In this document: one piece after another, positions 53,097 to 62,280 of the stretch
Layout of the letters: each line of letters starts with the position of its first letter
Numbering within the stretch: position 1 is the first letter of the stretch
DNA from: Streptomyces formicae
Lineage (GTDB): Bacteria; Actinomycetota; Actinomycetes; Streptomycetales; Streptomycetaceae
Length of the DNA stretch: 64,000 bases
Assembly (NCBI RefSeq): GCF_022647665.1
Contig: NZ_CP071872.1
Coordinates: 3,720,001-3,784,000, forward strand
Direction of reading: 5' to 3'
The notes under the pieces: generated by a model
What the model saw: only the letters and a program-made list of their open reading frames with translations
Databases searched by the model: none
Told to the model about the DNA's origin: nothing
Position numbers and translations under genes: made by a program

Positions 53097-53127
53097 GTCG
53101 GCGGCCGGAGCGGCTCCGGCCGCCGAC
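53097..53127. terminator. Strong GC hairpin after the protease gene
   Basis: GTCGGCGGCCGGAGC (53097-53111) is followed, after a single G, by its exact complement (53113-53127): a 15-bp self-complementary arm pair (in practice about 13 bp with a 5-nt loop). No U tract; such hairpins act as terminators in streptomycetes. Confidence 0.65.
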
Positions 53128-53192
53128 GTCCCCAGCGGCCAGGTCGCGGCGGGGGCGACGAGGCCACGGGGAAGGGCCGGCAGGCGGGAGCT

Positions 53193-54407
53193 TCAGGAAC
53201 CGCCCAAGGTCAGGCCGGTTCCCGTGAGATCGGCGCGGATGCCCTCGCTTTTCACGACGATGTCCCGCAGGCGTATGTTCCCGGGCATGCTCTTCGGCAG
53301 TTCGAACGAGAGCGACAGCCGGTCGGAGAGCTCCGGCGGCTTCATCTTCAGCAGGGAGCCGACGAGATCGGGGTCGATCCCGGCCTTCTCCAGCAGCCAG
53401 GGGTGATCGACGACCAGGTCGACCAGATTGACCTCGGACAGCTGCTGGAGGAAGCGCGGTGAGCCCGTGAGCCGGCTCAGCTCCTGCTCGTCGCGCAGTG
53501 CCTGGTCGATACGGGACCGGGGGATACCCAGCCGCTCCACCACGGAGGGCAGGGCGAGCAAGTCCTTGGCCCGGGCTGCCTCGTGGCTGATCCGCGCGGC
53601 CGCTTCGGGATGGAGGTACAGCCCCGATCGGGCGGGATCCTTGCCGGGCCGGTAGGTGAACAGACCGGGGACGACGATGCGTATGTCCTCGACGGTGGTG
53701 GACACGGCCCGGTCGCCTCGCCGCTCGACGCGCGCCTCTGCCTGGACGCTCACTGTGCGTTCGGCCACAGGCAGCGACCCTGCGATGCGCACATCACCGG
53801 GCCCGGCGTTGGTGAACTTGATCTGAGAGGCGCCCAGTTCACGGTTGAGGTCGTCGAACGAGAGCAGGACGTCACCGTCCATCCGCTCGACGACGGCGCC
53901 CTGGATGGAGGTGGGCAGGTCGCCGACGATGCGGATGTCCTCGGCCCTCGCGTGTACTTCGGCCAGGGAGACCTTGTCGGCGGCCACGTCCGGCATGGTG
54001 AGATCGACCTGGTCGATGTTCTGTCCGACGACCTGGGTGACGAAGGGGAAGCCGGCGATGTCGACGTCCGGGCGGGCGCCGAGTCCCAGCGATTCCTGGA
54101 TCTTGTCCTCGGCCTGCTCCTCCGCGTACATCACGGCCAGGCGGTCGCAGACGACGAGGAGAGTGGCCAGTAGCGTTGTGTGCACGGCGAGTCTCAGTAC
54201 GCCGTGAAAGGCTGTGAGGCGGCTGCCGCCTCGGCGGGTGGGCGGCGTCGGGGCATCCGCCTCGTCCTCCCAGGGGAGATCGAGGCCGGAAGGCCCTTCG
54301 CCCGCAGGCCCTGAAGGCTCGTTGGAATCCTGTTCGGGGCCGGCCGGTTGTGCGAGCTCTGCGTACGGATCGTGTGGATGCGTTGTCACGTGTGTGGCGG
54401 GTCGCAT
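53193..54407 (-). CDS. DUF2993 (LmeA-like) membrane-anchored protein
   Basis: 404 residues: a disordered Pro/Glu-rich cytosolic N-terminus (1-60), one membrane helix (LRLAVHTTLLATLLVVC, about 70-87) and a large extracytoplasmic DUF2993 domain (ARPDVDIAGFPFVTQVVGQNIDQVDLTMPDVAADKVSLAEVHARAEDIRI...FELPKSMPGNIRLRDIVVKSEGIRADLTGTGLTL). Related mycobacterial LmeA acts in lipomannan elongation; streptomycete members are unassigned and probably bind lipids. ATG 54407 has GAGG close by. Confidence 0.88.
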   Translation of the reverse strand: MRPATHVTTHPHDPYAELAQPAGPEQDSNEPSGPAGEGPSGLDLPWEDEADAPTPPTRRGGSRLTAFHGVLRLAVHTTLLATLLVVCDRLAVMYAEEQAEDKIQESLGLGARPDVDIAGFPFVTQVVGQNIDQVDLTMPDVAADKVSLAEVHARAEDIRIVGDLPTSIQGAVVERMDGDVLLSFDDLNRELGASQIKFTNAGPGDVRIAGSLPVAERTVSVQAEARVERRGDRAVSTTVEDIRIVVPGLFTYRPGKDPARSGLYLHPEAAARISHEAARAKDLLALPSVVERLGIPRSRIDQALRDEQELSRLTGSPRFLQQLSEVNLVDLVVDHPWLLEKAGIDPDLVGSLLKMKPPELSDRLSLSFELPKSMPGNIRLRDIVVKSEGIRADLTGTGLTLGGS

Positions 54408-54476
54408 CGCCTCATCACATCACGATCACCACCCTCGAACGCAAGTCCGGAGGTCGGACGCGGCTCCAGGTGCCCC

Positions 54477-54817
54477 TCAGTGGTTGTGCCGGCACACCTT
54501 CTGCCCGGCGCTGCCGCGGTGCAGGAAGAGGGTGAGGTACGACTGCCCAGCGAGCACGCCGATGCGCTGCTCCGCCCCGTAGTACGAGTTCTCCCCGGTG
54601 TTCGCATACGTGCGGCCGTCGGTGAAGCGGGCCTGCAGTCGAGCTGCTGCTGGTGGTGCAGTGCCTCCCAGGCCGCCGCGTTCGGTGAGATACCCGCGTC
54701 CTGGCCGGTCAGGGAGACCAGCAGGTCGAAGTCGCCGTAGTAGAGCGGGAACGAGGTGCCCCAGTCGTTGCCCTCCGGGCAGTGGATGTCGGCCGAGTCG
54801 GGCGTGTGGATCGTCAC
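54477..54817 (-). pseudogene. Small hypothetical protein, frameshifted
   Basis: The 5' half (THTPDSADIHCPEGNDWGTSFPLYYGDFDLL, to HHQQQ) is in one frame; the 3' half (LQARFTDGRTYANTGENSYYGAEQRIGVLAGQSYLTLFLHRGSAGQK, ending in CRHNH) is in another. One lost base near 54640-54642 rejoins them into about 113 residues. No known family recognised; no signal peptide. GTG 54817 follows GGAAGG. Clean coding sequence on both sides suggests an intact small gene in reality. Confidence 0.6.
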
Positions 54818-54971
54818 GACCTTCCGCCGTGTCGCGCCGGCCAGTAGGGGCCGGCCAAGGAGCGGTCACGCTCGGTGACGCCACAAGGTCTTCATGGCCA
54901 CGCAATGGTCTTGCGCGGCCCGCCACCGCCAGGATCTCGGAGGCAGCCGCCGACGACCGTAGGAGTGCCTG

Positions 54972-57185
54972 GTGCCCAGTCGCCGTCAGTTTCTCGCCGG
55001 TTCAACCGCCGCACTTGCGCTGAGCGCATGGCCGCCCGCCGCCTCGGCGCACGGCCGTACGCGCCCGCGCCGGGCTCCGAACATCGTGGTCGTCCTGGCC
55101 GACGACCTCGGCTACGGCCACCTGGGCGCCTACGGGCAGCAGCTGATCCGCACGCCCCGGCTCGACGCGCTCGCCGCCGAGGGCCTGCGCTTCACCCAGG
55201 CGTACTCGGCGGCCGCCGTCTGCGCCCCTTCCCGGGCGTCGCTGCTCACGGGCCTGCACGGCGGGCACGCGACGGTGCGCGAGAACCCGTTCGACGGGCC
55301 GCAGGGCTCGCTGGGCGAGGACGACATCACGTTCGCCGAGGTGCTCCGCGCCCGCGGCTACCGCACCGCGTGCGTCGGCAAGTGGGGGTACGGGCCGGAG
55401 GAGGCCGGCCAGCCCAGCCACCCCAACTCCCGTGGCTTCGAGGAGTTCTACGGGTACATCACGCACGGCCACGCCCATCAGTTCTTCCCGGCGTACCTCT
55501 GGCACAACGGCGAGCGCGTCGAGTTCCCCGAGAACGCGGGCGGCAACAAGGGGACGTACGCGATCGACGTGATCCAGGAGCGCGCCAACGCCTTCATCAC
55601 CGAACACGCGGACGAGCCGTTCCTGCTCTACCTCACGCCGAACGTGCCGCACGCACCGAGTGAGATCCCGGACACCGGCGAGTACGGCAGCCGGCCCTGG
55701 AAGGCGGCCGACAAGGGGCACGCGGCCCAGGTCAGCCGGCTCGACACCCTCGTGGGATCGGTCGTGGACACCCTGCGCGCACTCCGTATCGACGAGGACA
55801 CCCTCCTCCTGGTCACCAGTGACAACGGCCCGCACGAGGAGGGCGGGGTCGACCCCGACCTCTTCGACGCCAACGGCCCGCTCAAGGGCTACAAGCGCAA
55901 TCTCTTCGAGGGCGGGGTGCGCGTTCCCCTGATCGCCTGGCAGCCCGGCACCATCGCGCCGGACACGACCGACCGGCCCACCCCGCTCATCGACCTGCTG
56001 CCGACGTTCGCCGAACTGGCGGACGCGCCGGCACCGCGCGACATCGACGGCCTGTCCGCCGCCCCGCTGCTCGCCTCCCGCCCGCGCAGCGCCCCGCTCC
56101 ACCGCCACCTCTACTGGTACCGCAACGATCCCGGCTCCACGCCCCGCGCCAACGCCGCCGACAAGGGCCGCATCCTCACGCTCGCCGAGGCCGTGCGCCG
56201 CGACGACTGGAAGGGCATCCGCTTCGCACCCGGCCGGGACCGTGAAGTACCCGACGAGCAGTGGCAGTTCGAGCTGTACGACCTGACCGTCGATCCGGGC
56301 GAGACGACGGACGTGGCCGCCGCACATCCGGACGTGGTGAGGGAGCTGACCGCGCTGCTGCGGGCGTCCTGGGCCGACACGTACGAGCGCGAACGCTTCG
56401 GCGTACGTATCGGAGGCACACCGGAAGTCGCCCTTCCCGGAGAGGCGTTCACGGTGGCCGCGACGCTCGGAAACGCCTCCGACCGGAGCTGGACCGGAGC
56501 CGGCATACGCCTGGTCGTCCCCGACGGCTGGCGGCTGCGCCCCCTCACGCCACGGGACACCCGCCGGCTCGCACCCGGCTCGGCCCTGGAGAGCCGCTGG
56601 GAGGTCACCGCGCCGGCCGTACCCGGCACGGCCGCCGCGGCCTGGACGCTGCGCGCCGAGGGCACGGCCACGTACGGCCGCGCCACGGTCCGCTACCGCG
56701 CCGCTCGTACGATCGCGACGCCTCCGCCCGCACCGGCCCGGGACGCCTACCTCAGCGATCTGGCCTGGCTGTCGGCCAGGAACGGCTGGGGCCCCGTCGA
56801 GCTCGACGCCAGCAACGGCAAGAAGCCCGCCGGGGACGGCACGCCCATCAGCTTCGGCGGAACCACGTACGCCAAGGGCCTCGGCGTCCACGCCCCCTCC
56901 GAGATCGTCTACTACCTGGGCGGCAGGGCCACCCGCTTCACGTCGGTCGTCGGCATCGACGACTTCTCGGCCCGGCAGAACGCCCGGGGCGGCGTCGTGG
57001 CCGAGGTGCGGGGCGACGGGCGCGCACTCTTCGACAGCGGCCTGCTCACGGCAGCGGGCGGCCCCCGCCCGGTGGACGTCGACGTGACCGGTGTGCGGCA
57101 GCTGAGTCTGGTGGTGCGCGACGCCAACAACGACGGCTCCTACGACCACACGTCCTGGGCGGACGCGCACGTGCGCGTCCCGTGA
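54972..57185 (+). CDS. Tat-exported sulfatase with C-terminal NPCBM domain
   Basis: 737 residues. The N-terminal SRRQFLAGSTAALALSA is a Tat signal. The alkaline-phosphatase-like sulfatase domain has metal-binding IVVVLADDLGYGHLGAYG and the formylglycine motif CAPSRASLLTG (C84), with SDNGPHEEGG further on. Residues 475-580 form an Ig-like NEW3-type linker (EAFTVAATLGNASDRSWTGAGI). Residues 590-737 are an NPCBM carbohydrate-binding domain (LSWLSARNGWGPVELDASNG..., KGLGVHAPSEIVYYLGG). It should remove sulfate from a glycan outside the cell. GTG 54972 follows TAGGAG. Confidence 0.93.
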   Translation: MPSRRQFLAGSTAALALSAWPPAASAHGRTRPRRAPNIVVVLADDLGYGHLGAYGQQLIRTPRLDALAAEGLRFTQAYSAAAVCAPSRASLLTGLHGGHATVRENPFDGPQGSLGEDDITFAEVLRARGYRTACVGKWGYGPEEAGQPSHPNSRGFEEFYGYITHGHAHQFFPAYLWHNGERVEFPENAGGNKGTYAIDVIQERANAFITEHADEPFLLYLTPNVPHAPSEIPDTGEYGSRPWKAADKGHAAQVSRLDTLVGSVVDTLRALRIDEDTLLLVTSDNGPHEEGGVDPDLFDANGPLKGYKRNLFEGGVRVPLIAWQPGTIAPDTTDRPTPLIDLLPTFAELADAPAPRDIDGLSAAPLLASRPRSAPLHRHLYWYRNDPGSTPRANAADKGRILTLAEAVRRDDWKGIRFAPGRDREVPDEQWQFELYDLTVDPGETTDVAAAHPDVVRELTALLRASWADTYERERFGVRIGGTPEVALPGEAFTVAATLGNASDRSWTGAGIRLVVPDGWRLRPLTPRDTRRLAPGSALESRWEVTAPAVPGTAAAAWTLRAEGTATYGRATVRYRAARTIATPPPAPARDAYLSDLAWLSARNGWGPVELDASNGKKPAGDGTPISFGGTTYAKGLGVHAPSEIVYYLGGRATRFTSVVGIDDFSARQNARGGVVAEVRGDGRALFDSGLLTAAGGPRPVDVDVTGVRQLSLVVRDANNDGSYDHTSWADAHVRVP

Positions 57186-57261
57186 CGCCCGTGACGCCCG
57201 TCCAGAGGCCCGGTTCGGTTCGGTTCGTGGTGCGGGAGAGCCCGGTGGAGGCTGCGGCCGC

Positions 57262-58097
57262 GGTACGGAGGACGAGGGAATTTCACTGTCTCGACTTCGG
57301 CGGCGAGGGCGTCGGGAAGAGCTGCCGGATGCGCCACGACTGGGCGCAGGGGCACACGTACGCGTTCCGCGTGGCGCACGAGGGCGACCGGTGGTTCGGT
57401 GTGACCGTGACCGACGGGACCACCGGTGCTTCCTTCAAGCTCTGGTCCATCAGGGCGGGTTCGACGCAGATCGCGACGGGTGGGATGGTCGACTGGCCGA
57501 GTACTTCGAGTACGGCGACCCCCGGATGACGTGCTACGACCAGCCCCACTCGCGGGCCACGTCCGGGCTGCCGAAGGGGAACAACGGCGCAGTGACGGCC
57601 TCGGTCTCCTCGACGAGCCCGAGCAGTTCCTGCCAGAGCATGACCCGCATCGACGTCACGAGCGGCGGAAGCGTCCAGACGAACGGGCTCGGGCAGTCCG
57701 TGCGCGGGCCTCTCAGGGCGTGGGCGGCAAGTGCGCTGAGCGGAGGGCGGCAACACGACTGGTGCGGCCGTGATTCTCTACCCCTGCTCGCCGAGCCTCG
57801 ACCAGCAGAACCAGGCGTGGGTGCTGGGGGGGGCGACGGAGCCGTGCACATGATCAGCGGGCTGTGCCTGGACATCGAGGGCGGCGGCACGGCGGCGGGC
57901 ACGCCCGTGGAGGTCTACGACTGCCACGGGGGCGCGAACCAGCAGTGGCGCTACCAGAGCGGGACGCTGCGCAACCCGGCGTCCGGGCGGTGTCTGGAGC
58001 CCGTCGGGGCGCTTCGGCCAACGGGACGCGGCTGCAGATCGCCGACTGCACGGGCGCCGCCGCTCAGCAGTGGCAGGTGCCGGTCACTCCGGCGTAG
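57262..58097 (+). pseudogene. DUF3472 - ricin-type lectin gene, 5'-truncated and multiply frameshifted
   Basis: The DUF3472 C-terminal half is recognisable (LDFGGEGVGKSCRMRHDW, HTYAFRVAHEGDRWFGVTVTD, then EYFEYGDPRMTCYDQP), followed by a ricin B-type lectin (GVGGKCA, GNTTGAAVILYPC, GLCLDIEGGG, CLEPVGA, SANGTRLQIADCTGAAAQQW). The frame changes five times (near 57493, 57712, 57747, 57830 and 58012), each equivalent to loss of one base; one is at a G8 run (57826-57833). About 110 N-terminal residues and a start codon are missing upstream. The lack of a 5' end suggests a real remnant, although the uniform single-base losses point to sequencing errors too. Confidence 0.8.
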
Positions 58098-58102
58098 GCG
58101 AT

Positions 58103-58140
58103 TGCCGGGGGTGCGGCCTCCCAGGACCGTGCCCCCGGCA
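58103..58140 (+). terminator. Hairpin after the lectin remnant
   Basis: TGCCGGGGGTGCGG (58103-58116) can pair with CCGTGCCCCCGGCA (58127-58140) over 14 bp with two G-U pairs and a 10-nt loop. No U tract. Confidence 0.55.
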
Positions 58141-58341
58141 GACATCCGCCGCTGGGGCTGACGCTGCGGCTGGCGGAGTCGCGCAGGACTGCGGCTGATC
58201 GACTCGCCCACCATGTGGTGAAATGCCACGGTTGCGGCGGGTCCAGAGCCTATACGTCATCGGGTACCCATCCCGGGGCGGGGCGGGCGATCCGCCGCGT
58301 GGGGCTTGTGTTCGGCGCGGCCTTGCGTGGGGTGGCAGAGC

Positions 58342-58551
58342 ATGGAGGAAAGCGCGCGGGGCGGCGTCGCGCCGTGGCCGGAGCTGGTGGCCTGGCTCAC
58401 CGGGCGGACCATCGGGGCCGGAGCGGCGGACGGGTGCCCCGCAGCGCAGGAAGTGCCTGCCGACCGGAGCGGCGGGGCTTCGGCGGCACCAGGGACGGAG
58501 GAGCCGCTTCCCCCGTGCGGTGCGCCGTCAGCGCCTCGGCGGCCCAGTTGA
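58342..58551 (+). CDS. Possible small protein upstream of the PP2C phosphatase
   Basis: 69 residues (MEESARGGVAPWPELVAWLTG...EPLPPCGAPSAPRRPS), ATG 58342 with a GGTGG-type site. It ends 11 nt before the phosphatase ATG, in an operon-like position, but codon bias is equivocal and no family is recognised. It may be chance. Confidence 0.3.
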   Translation: MEESARGGVAPWPELVAWLTGRTIGAGAADGCPAAQEVPADRSGGASAAPGTEEPLPPCGAPSAPRRPS

Positions 58552-58562
58552 GGAGGACAGCC

Positions 58563-59852
58563 ATGCCGGACCGAGACTCGGGCAGTCGGCAGATGATGCG
58601 TGCGCTGCTGCTGTCCGGCCATCTGATGCCGGACGAGAACCTGGCGTCCCGGGTGGCCGAGCATGCCGCCGCGGCGGGGCTGCATGACGTGGCCATCTGG
58701 CTCTGCGATGTGCAGCAGAGTGTTCTGCGCCTGCTGCCCGGCAGGGTTCCCGCTCCGGGCGGTTCGGGCGCGGAGCTGCCCGTGGACGGCACGCTGGCGG
58801 GCCGGGCCTTCCAGTACGGCCGGATCCTGCCCGCTCCCGGACCGGACGGGAAGGGTTTTCGCTGGTGGGTGCCGCTGCTGGACGGCAGCGAGCGGCTGGG
58901 CGTGCTCGCCGTCAGGACTGCGGCGGACGACGCTCACACCCTGGAGGACATGGAGTGCCTGGCCGCACTGGTGGCCGTGGTCCTCGTGAGCAGAGCAGAC
59001 CACAGCGACTTCCTCGCCCGGCTCGTGCGCAGTCGGCGGATGACCGCGGCGGCGGAGTTGCAGTGGCAGCTGATGCCGCCGCGTGCGTACGCCGACGACC
59101 GCGTGGTGATCGGGGCCGTGATGGAACCGGCCTACGAAGTCGCCGGAGACGCGTACGACTACGCGACCGATCAGGGAAAGGTGCACCTGGCGATCTTCGA
59201 CGCGATGGGTCACGACACCGCGGCGGGGCTGACGGCCAACCTGGCCGTGGCGTCCTGCCGCAACCAGCGCCGTCAAGGAGTGGGGCTGCCGGACATCGGA
59301 CCGGGCATCGAGCGCGTACTGCTGGAGCAGTTCCACCGGGACAGCTACGTCACCGTGGTCCTGGCCGACCTCGACGCCCGCACCGGCATGCTGAGGTGGA
59401 TCAGCCACGGCCATCACCCGCCGGTCGTCATCCGCGGCGGCCGCTGGATCACCTACCTCCACTGCTCGCCGGGCCACCCGCTCGGCACAGACCTGGGTCT
59501 GACCGCCGCCGTGTGCCGCGAGCAACTCGAGCCCGGCGACCGGGTCGTCCTCTACACCGACGGCATCACCGAAGCCCGTAACCCCGGTGGCCAGGAGTTC
59601 GGCCTCCACGGCTTCCTCGACTTCCTCATGCGCCACCACGCCGACGCCCTGCCCGTCCCGGAGACGATGCGCCGGCTGATCCGCAGCATCCTCGGCCACC
59701 ACCACGGCACCCTCCGGGACGATGCCACCGTCCTGCTCCTGGAATGGCACGGCCCCACTCCCTATCCCCCCGGACAGGCCGCAGCCCTTCTCGGCATCCC
59801 GAAGGAGACCCGGCCGTCGCGAACTCCGGCCGGTGGCCCAGGTGCACGCTGA
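58563..59852 (+). CDS. GAF-like / SpoIIE-PP2C protein phosphatase
   Basis: 429 residues, soluble. Residues 25-165 resemble a GAF-type sensor (AGLHDVAIWLCDVQQSVLRLLPG, FQYGRILPAPGPDGKGFRWWVPLLDGSERLGVLAV). Residues 180-400 are a SpoIIE-like PP2C domain (LQWQLMPPRAYADDRVVIGAVMEPAYEVAGDAYDY, LAIFDAMGHDTAAGLTANLAV, ISHGHHPPVVIRGGRW, VVLYTDGITEARN, RDDATVLLLEW). It would dephosphorylate an anti-anti-sigma factor in response to a signal. ATG 58563 has GAGGAGGA; longer in-frame extensions lack coding character. Unlike the phosphatase at 44073 it has no membrane segments. Confidence 0.9.
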   Translation: MPDRDSGSRQMMRALLLSGHLMPDENLASRVAEHAAAAGLHDVAIWLCDVQQSVLRLLPGRVPAPGGSGAELPVDGTLAGRAFQYGRILPAPGPDGKGFRWWVPLLDGSERLGVLAVRTAADDAHTLEDMECLAALVAVVLVSRADHSDFLARLVRSRRMTAAAELQWQLMPPRAYADDRVVIGAVMEPAYEVAGDAYDYATDQGKVHLAIFDAMGHDTAAGLTANLAVASCRNQRRQGVGLPDIGPGIERVLLEQFHRDSYVTVVLADLDARTGMLRWISHGHHPPVVIRGGRWITYLHCSPGHPLGTDLGLTAAVCREQLEPGDRVVLYTDGITEARNPGGQEFGLHGFLDFLMRHHADALPVPETMRRLIRSILGHHHGTLRDDATVLLLEWHGPTPYPPGQAAALLGIPKETRPSRTPAGGPGAR

Positions 59853-59920
59853 GGGAAGGGATGCGCCGATCAGCAGCCGGTCGCGCGAGGGGAGCCGGGC
59901 CATGGCTGACAAGGGGCTCA

Positions 59921-61420
59921 CTACACCTTCGTAAGATCGCCGGCGATCGCGCGGAGCAGGGTCTTGCCACAGTCGGCGGAGGTGTCCGCAGCCCAGCAGA
60001 TGTAGCCGTCGGGACGGACGAGCAGGGCAGCAGCCCCCAGTTCATCGGCGCACGTGGCACGGACGAGATCGACTCGTGGCGGGAGCCGGAGGTCGGCCGG
60101 GACGATTCCGGCCAGGTCGAGCAGGACGGCGTGCCCCGAGCCGAACAGCGTCGACAGCCGGGTGGAGCCGGCTTTGGTGACCAGGTCGGCGTCCGGCACA
60201 CGGTGCCCGGTGAGCGGATGATCGCCGGACAGGGGGTGGCGCAGGGAGAGGCCGGAGATCAGTCCTGCGAGGTGGCGGTTGGTGTCGGGCAGCCGCAGCA
60301 GGTCGATGAAGATGTCGCGCAGGGCGGCCACGTCCTCGCTCGGGTGCGGCTCTGCCAGGACCCGCTGCGCCGAGGTGTGGTGCAGGACCTGGGCTCCGAC
60401 CGGATGCCGTTCGGCGTGGTAGCTGTCCAGAAGGCCGTCCGGGGCCCGGTCCTGGACGGCCGCGGCCAGTTTCCAACCGAGGTTGAACGCGTCCTGGATG
60501 CCGAGGTTGAGACCCTGGCCGCCCAGTGGCGGGTGGATGTGTGCGGCGTCGCCCGCGAACAGGACGCGGCCCGCGCGGTAGTGCTCCAGTTGCCGGGTGG
60601 CGTCGGTGAACCGGGAAGAGTTGTCCACGGCACCGAGGGTGGTCTCATGGCCGTACACGGCCCCCAGCGCGGTGGTGATCTCCTCGTGGGTGATGGGGGT
60701 GTCCGCTTGGCCCGCGCCGCGCGCTGTGGGCCCGAAAGTGAACCGGTACCGGTCGCCGCCGAGAGGGGCCAGCACCGCCCAGTAACCGCCCCCTTGGCGG
60801 GTCAGGGTGCTCATAGGCCCTGCCTGCTGCGGCACCAGCGACGACACGGCGGACAGGCGGATGTCGGCCAGCACCGCCTGACGGGTCCCGGGCCTGCCGG
60901 GAAACGGCAGCCCGAGCAGTTTCCGCACCGTGCTGTGGCCGCCGTCGCACGCCGCCAGGTAGCGCGCCCGCGCTCGCAGGCCGTCCGCCGTCACGACCAC
61001 TCCGTCGCTGTCCGACTCGACCCCTGAGACGGCCGTGCCGCGCAGAACCCGCGCGCCGGCGGCGGTCGCCCGCTCTTCGAGTACTTCCTCGATCTCCCAC
61101 TGAGGGATCGCGATCGGGAAAGGATGCCTGGTGTGCCAGGGTGTGCAGTCCAAGGGCACGGGCAGGGCCGCGAAATGCCCGCCGACCGGATCACGTGGCG
61201 TGGCCCGGTGCAGCAACGGTTCCAGTAGCCCGCGCGATTCCAGCAGCTCAGCGGTGCGGGGCTGAATCCCGCCGCCCTTCACCTGCTCGATGCGCCGGGG
61301 CAGCTTCTCCAGTACCAGGGTCTCGACCCCGGCCAGAGCCAGTTCGTACGCCAGCGTCAGTCCGGTCGGGCCGGCGCCCGCGATGACGACCTCGGTCGTG
61401 CTCTCCGTCAACACCTTCAC
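59921..61420 (-). CDS. FAD-dependent aromatic monooxygenase
   Basis: 499 residues. Group A flavoprotein hydroxylase motifs are complete: GAGPTGLTLAYELALAG (FAD Rossmann), the DG motif ACDGGHSTVRKLLGLPFPG and the GD motif GDAAHIHPPLGGQGLNLGIQDAFNLGWKLA. A C-terminal thioredoxin-like domain is present (AVLLDLAGIVPADL...ALLVRPDGYICWAAD). It resembles polyketide hydroxylases and rifampicin monooxygenase-like enzymes, so hydroxylation or inactivation of an aromatic compound is likely. GTG 61420 or GTG 61414 is the start. It is divergent from a TetR regulator. Confidence 0.92.
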   Translation of the reverse strand: MKVLTESTTEVVIAGAGPTGLTLAYELALAGVETLVLEKLPRRIEQVKGGGIQPRTAELLESRGLLEPLLHRATPRDPVGGHFAALPVPLDCTPWHTRHPFPIAIPQWEIEEVLEERATAAGARVLRGTAVSGVESDSDGVVVTADGLRARARYLAACDGGHSTVRKLLGLPFPGRPGTRQAVLADIRLSAVSSLVPQQAGPMSTLTRQGGGYWAVLAPLGGDRYRFTFGPTARGAGQADTPITHEEITTALGAVYGHETTLGAVDNSSRFTDATRQLEHYRAGRVLFAGDAAHIHPPLGGQGLNLGIQDAFNLGWKLAAAVQDRAPDGLLDSYHAERHPVGAQVLHHTSAQRVLAEPHPSEDVAALRDIFIDLLRLPDTNRHLAGLISGLSLRHPLSGDHPLTGHRVPDADLVTKAGSTRLSTLFGSGHAVLLDLAGIVPADLRLPPRVDLVRATCADELGAAALLVRPDGYICWAADTSADCGKTLLRAIAGDLTKV

Positions 61421-61502
61421 TCCACCTCATCACTCGCCTCGGGGCAAATATATACCAGGTGCAGAAATATCCTCGGGAAACCTGCTTGCTACGGTGTATG
61501 TC

Positions 61503-62144
61503 GTGGACGGCAAGCCAGGGCTACGGGAACTGAAGAAGCAGCGGACCCACGCGGCGATCTCCGATGCGGCGATCGCGCTGTTCCTCGAACACGGCTTCAA
61601 CCAGGTCTCGGTGGCCCAGGTGGCCGAGGCGGCCGAAGTGTCCAAACGCACGCTCTTCGCCTACTTCCCGACGAAGGAAGACCTCGTGGTGCACCGCCTC
61701 GCCGACCACGAGACCGAGATCGCACGCATCGTGCGGGCCCGCCCGGCCCGCACCGCCCCGCTGACCGCCGTGCGCGAGCACTTCCTCGAGGGGCTCCGCG
61801 AGCGGGACCCGATCACCGGGCTCAACGACCATCCCCAGGTGCGCAGGGTCCACCGGATGATCCTCGACGCGCCCTCACTGGTGGCCCGGATGGAACGGTT
61901 CAAGGCCGGCGCCGAACGGGCGCTCGCCCAGGCACTGCAGGAGACGGCGGACACTCCGGAACTCACGGCGCGGCTGGCCGCCGTCCAGATCGTCGCGGTC
62001 CACTGGGCGCTGGCACAGGACAACGCCGAACGCCTGGCGTACGGAGAGTCGGCCGACGTGCGCTATGCGGGTGCCGTTGCTGATGCGGAACTCGCGTTCG
62101 CGCTGCTGGAGAACGGACTGCGGGACCTGACCTCGCAGCGGTGA
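61503..62144 (+). CDS. TetR-family transcriptional regulator
   Basis: 213 residues with an N-terminal TetR HTH (AAISDAAIALFLEHGFNQVSVAQVAEAAEVSKRTLFAYFPTKEDLV) and a helical ligand domain. GTG 61503 lies 7 nt after a TACGGT box with no ribosome site, so it may be leaderless; GTG 61494 is an alternative. It probably represses the divergent monooxygenase (82-bp gap) and responds to its substrate, a common resistance or catabolic arrangement. Confidence 0.9.
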   Translation: MDGKPGLRELKKQRTHAAISDAAIALFLEHGFNQVSVAQVAEAAEVSKRTLFAYFPTKEDLVVHRLADHETEIARIVRARPARTAPLTAVREHFLEGLRERDPITGLNDHPQVRRVHRMILDAPSLVARMERFKAGAERALAQALQETADTPELTARLAAVQIVAVHWALAQDNAERLAYGESADVRYAGAVADAELAFALLENGLRDLTSQR

Positions 62145-62280
62145 CTCCAGGTGCACGAGCACCGAGCGTCCGGCCGCCTCGGGTGGCCGACCGGGAACGT
62201 CGGAGCAGAATGGGAGGTGTCTCCGGGATTTTCCGCGGAGTTCGGATGGCATGGCCGCGGGCCGGCGGAAGGTGCACGGC

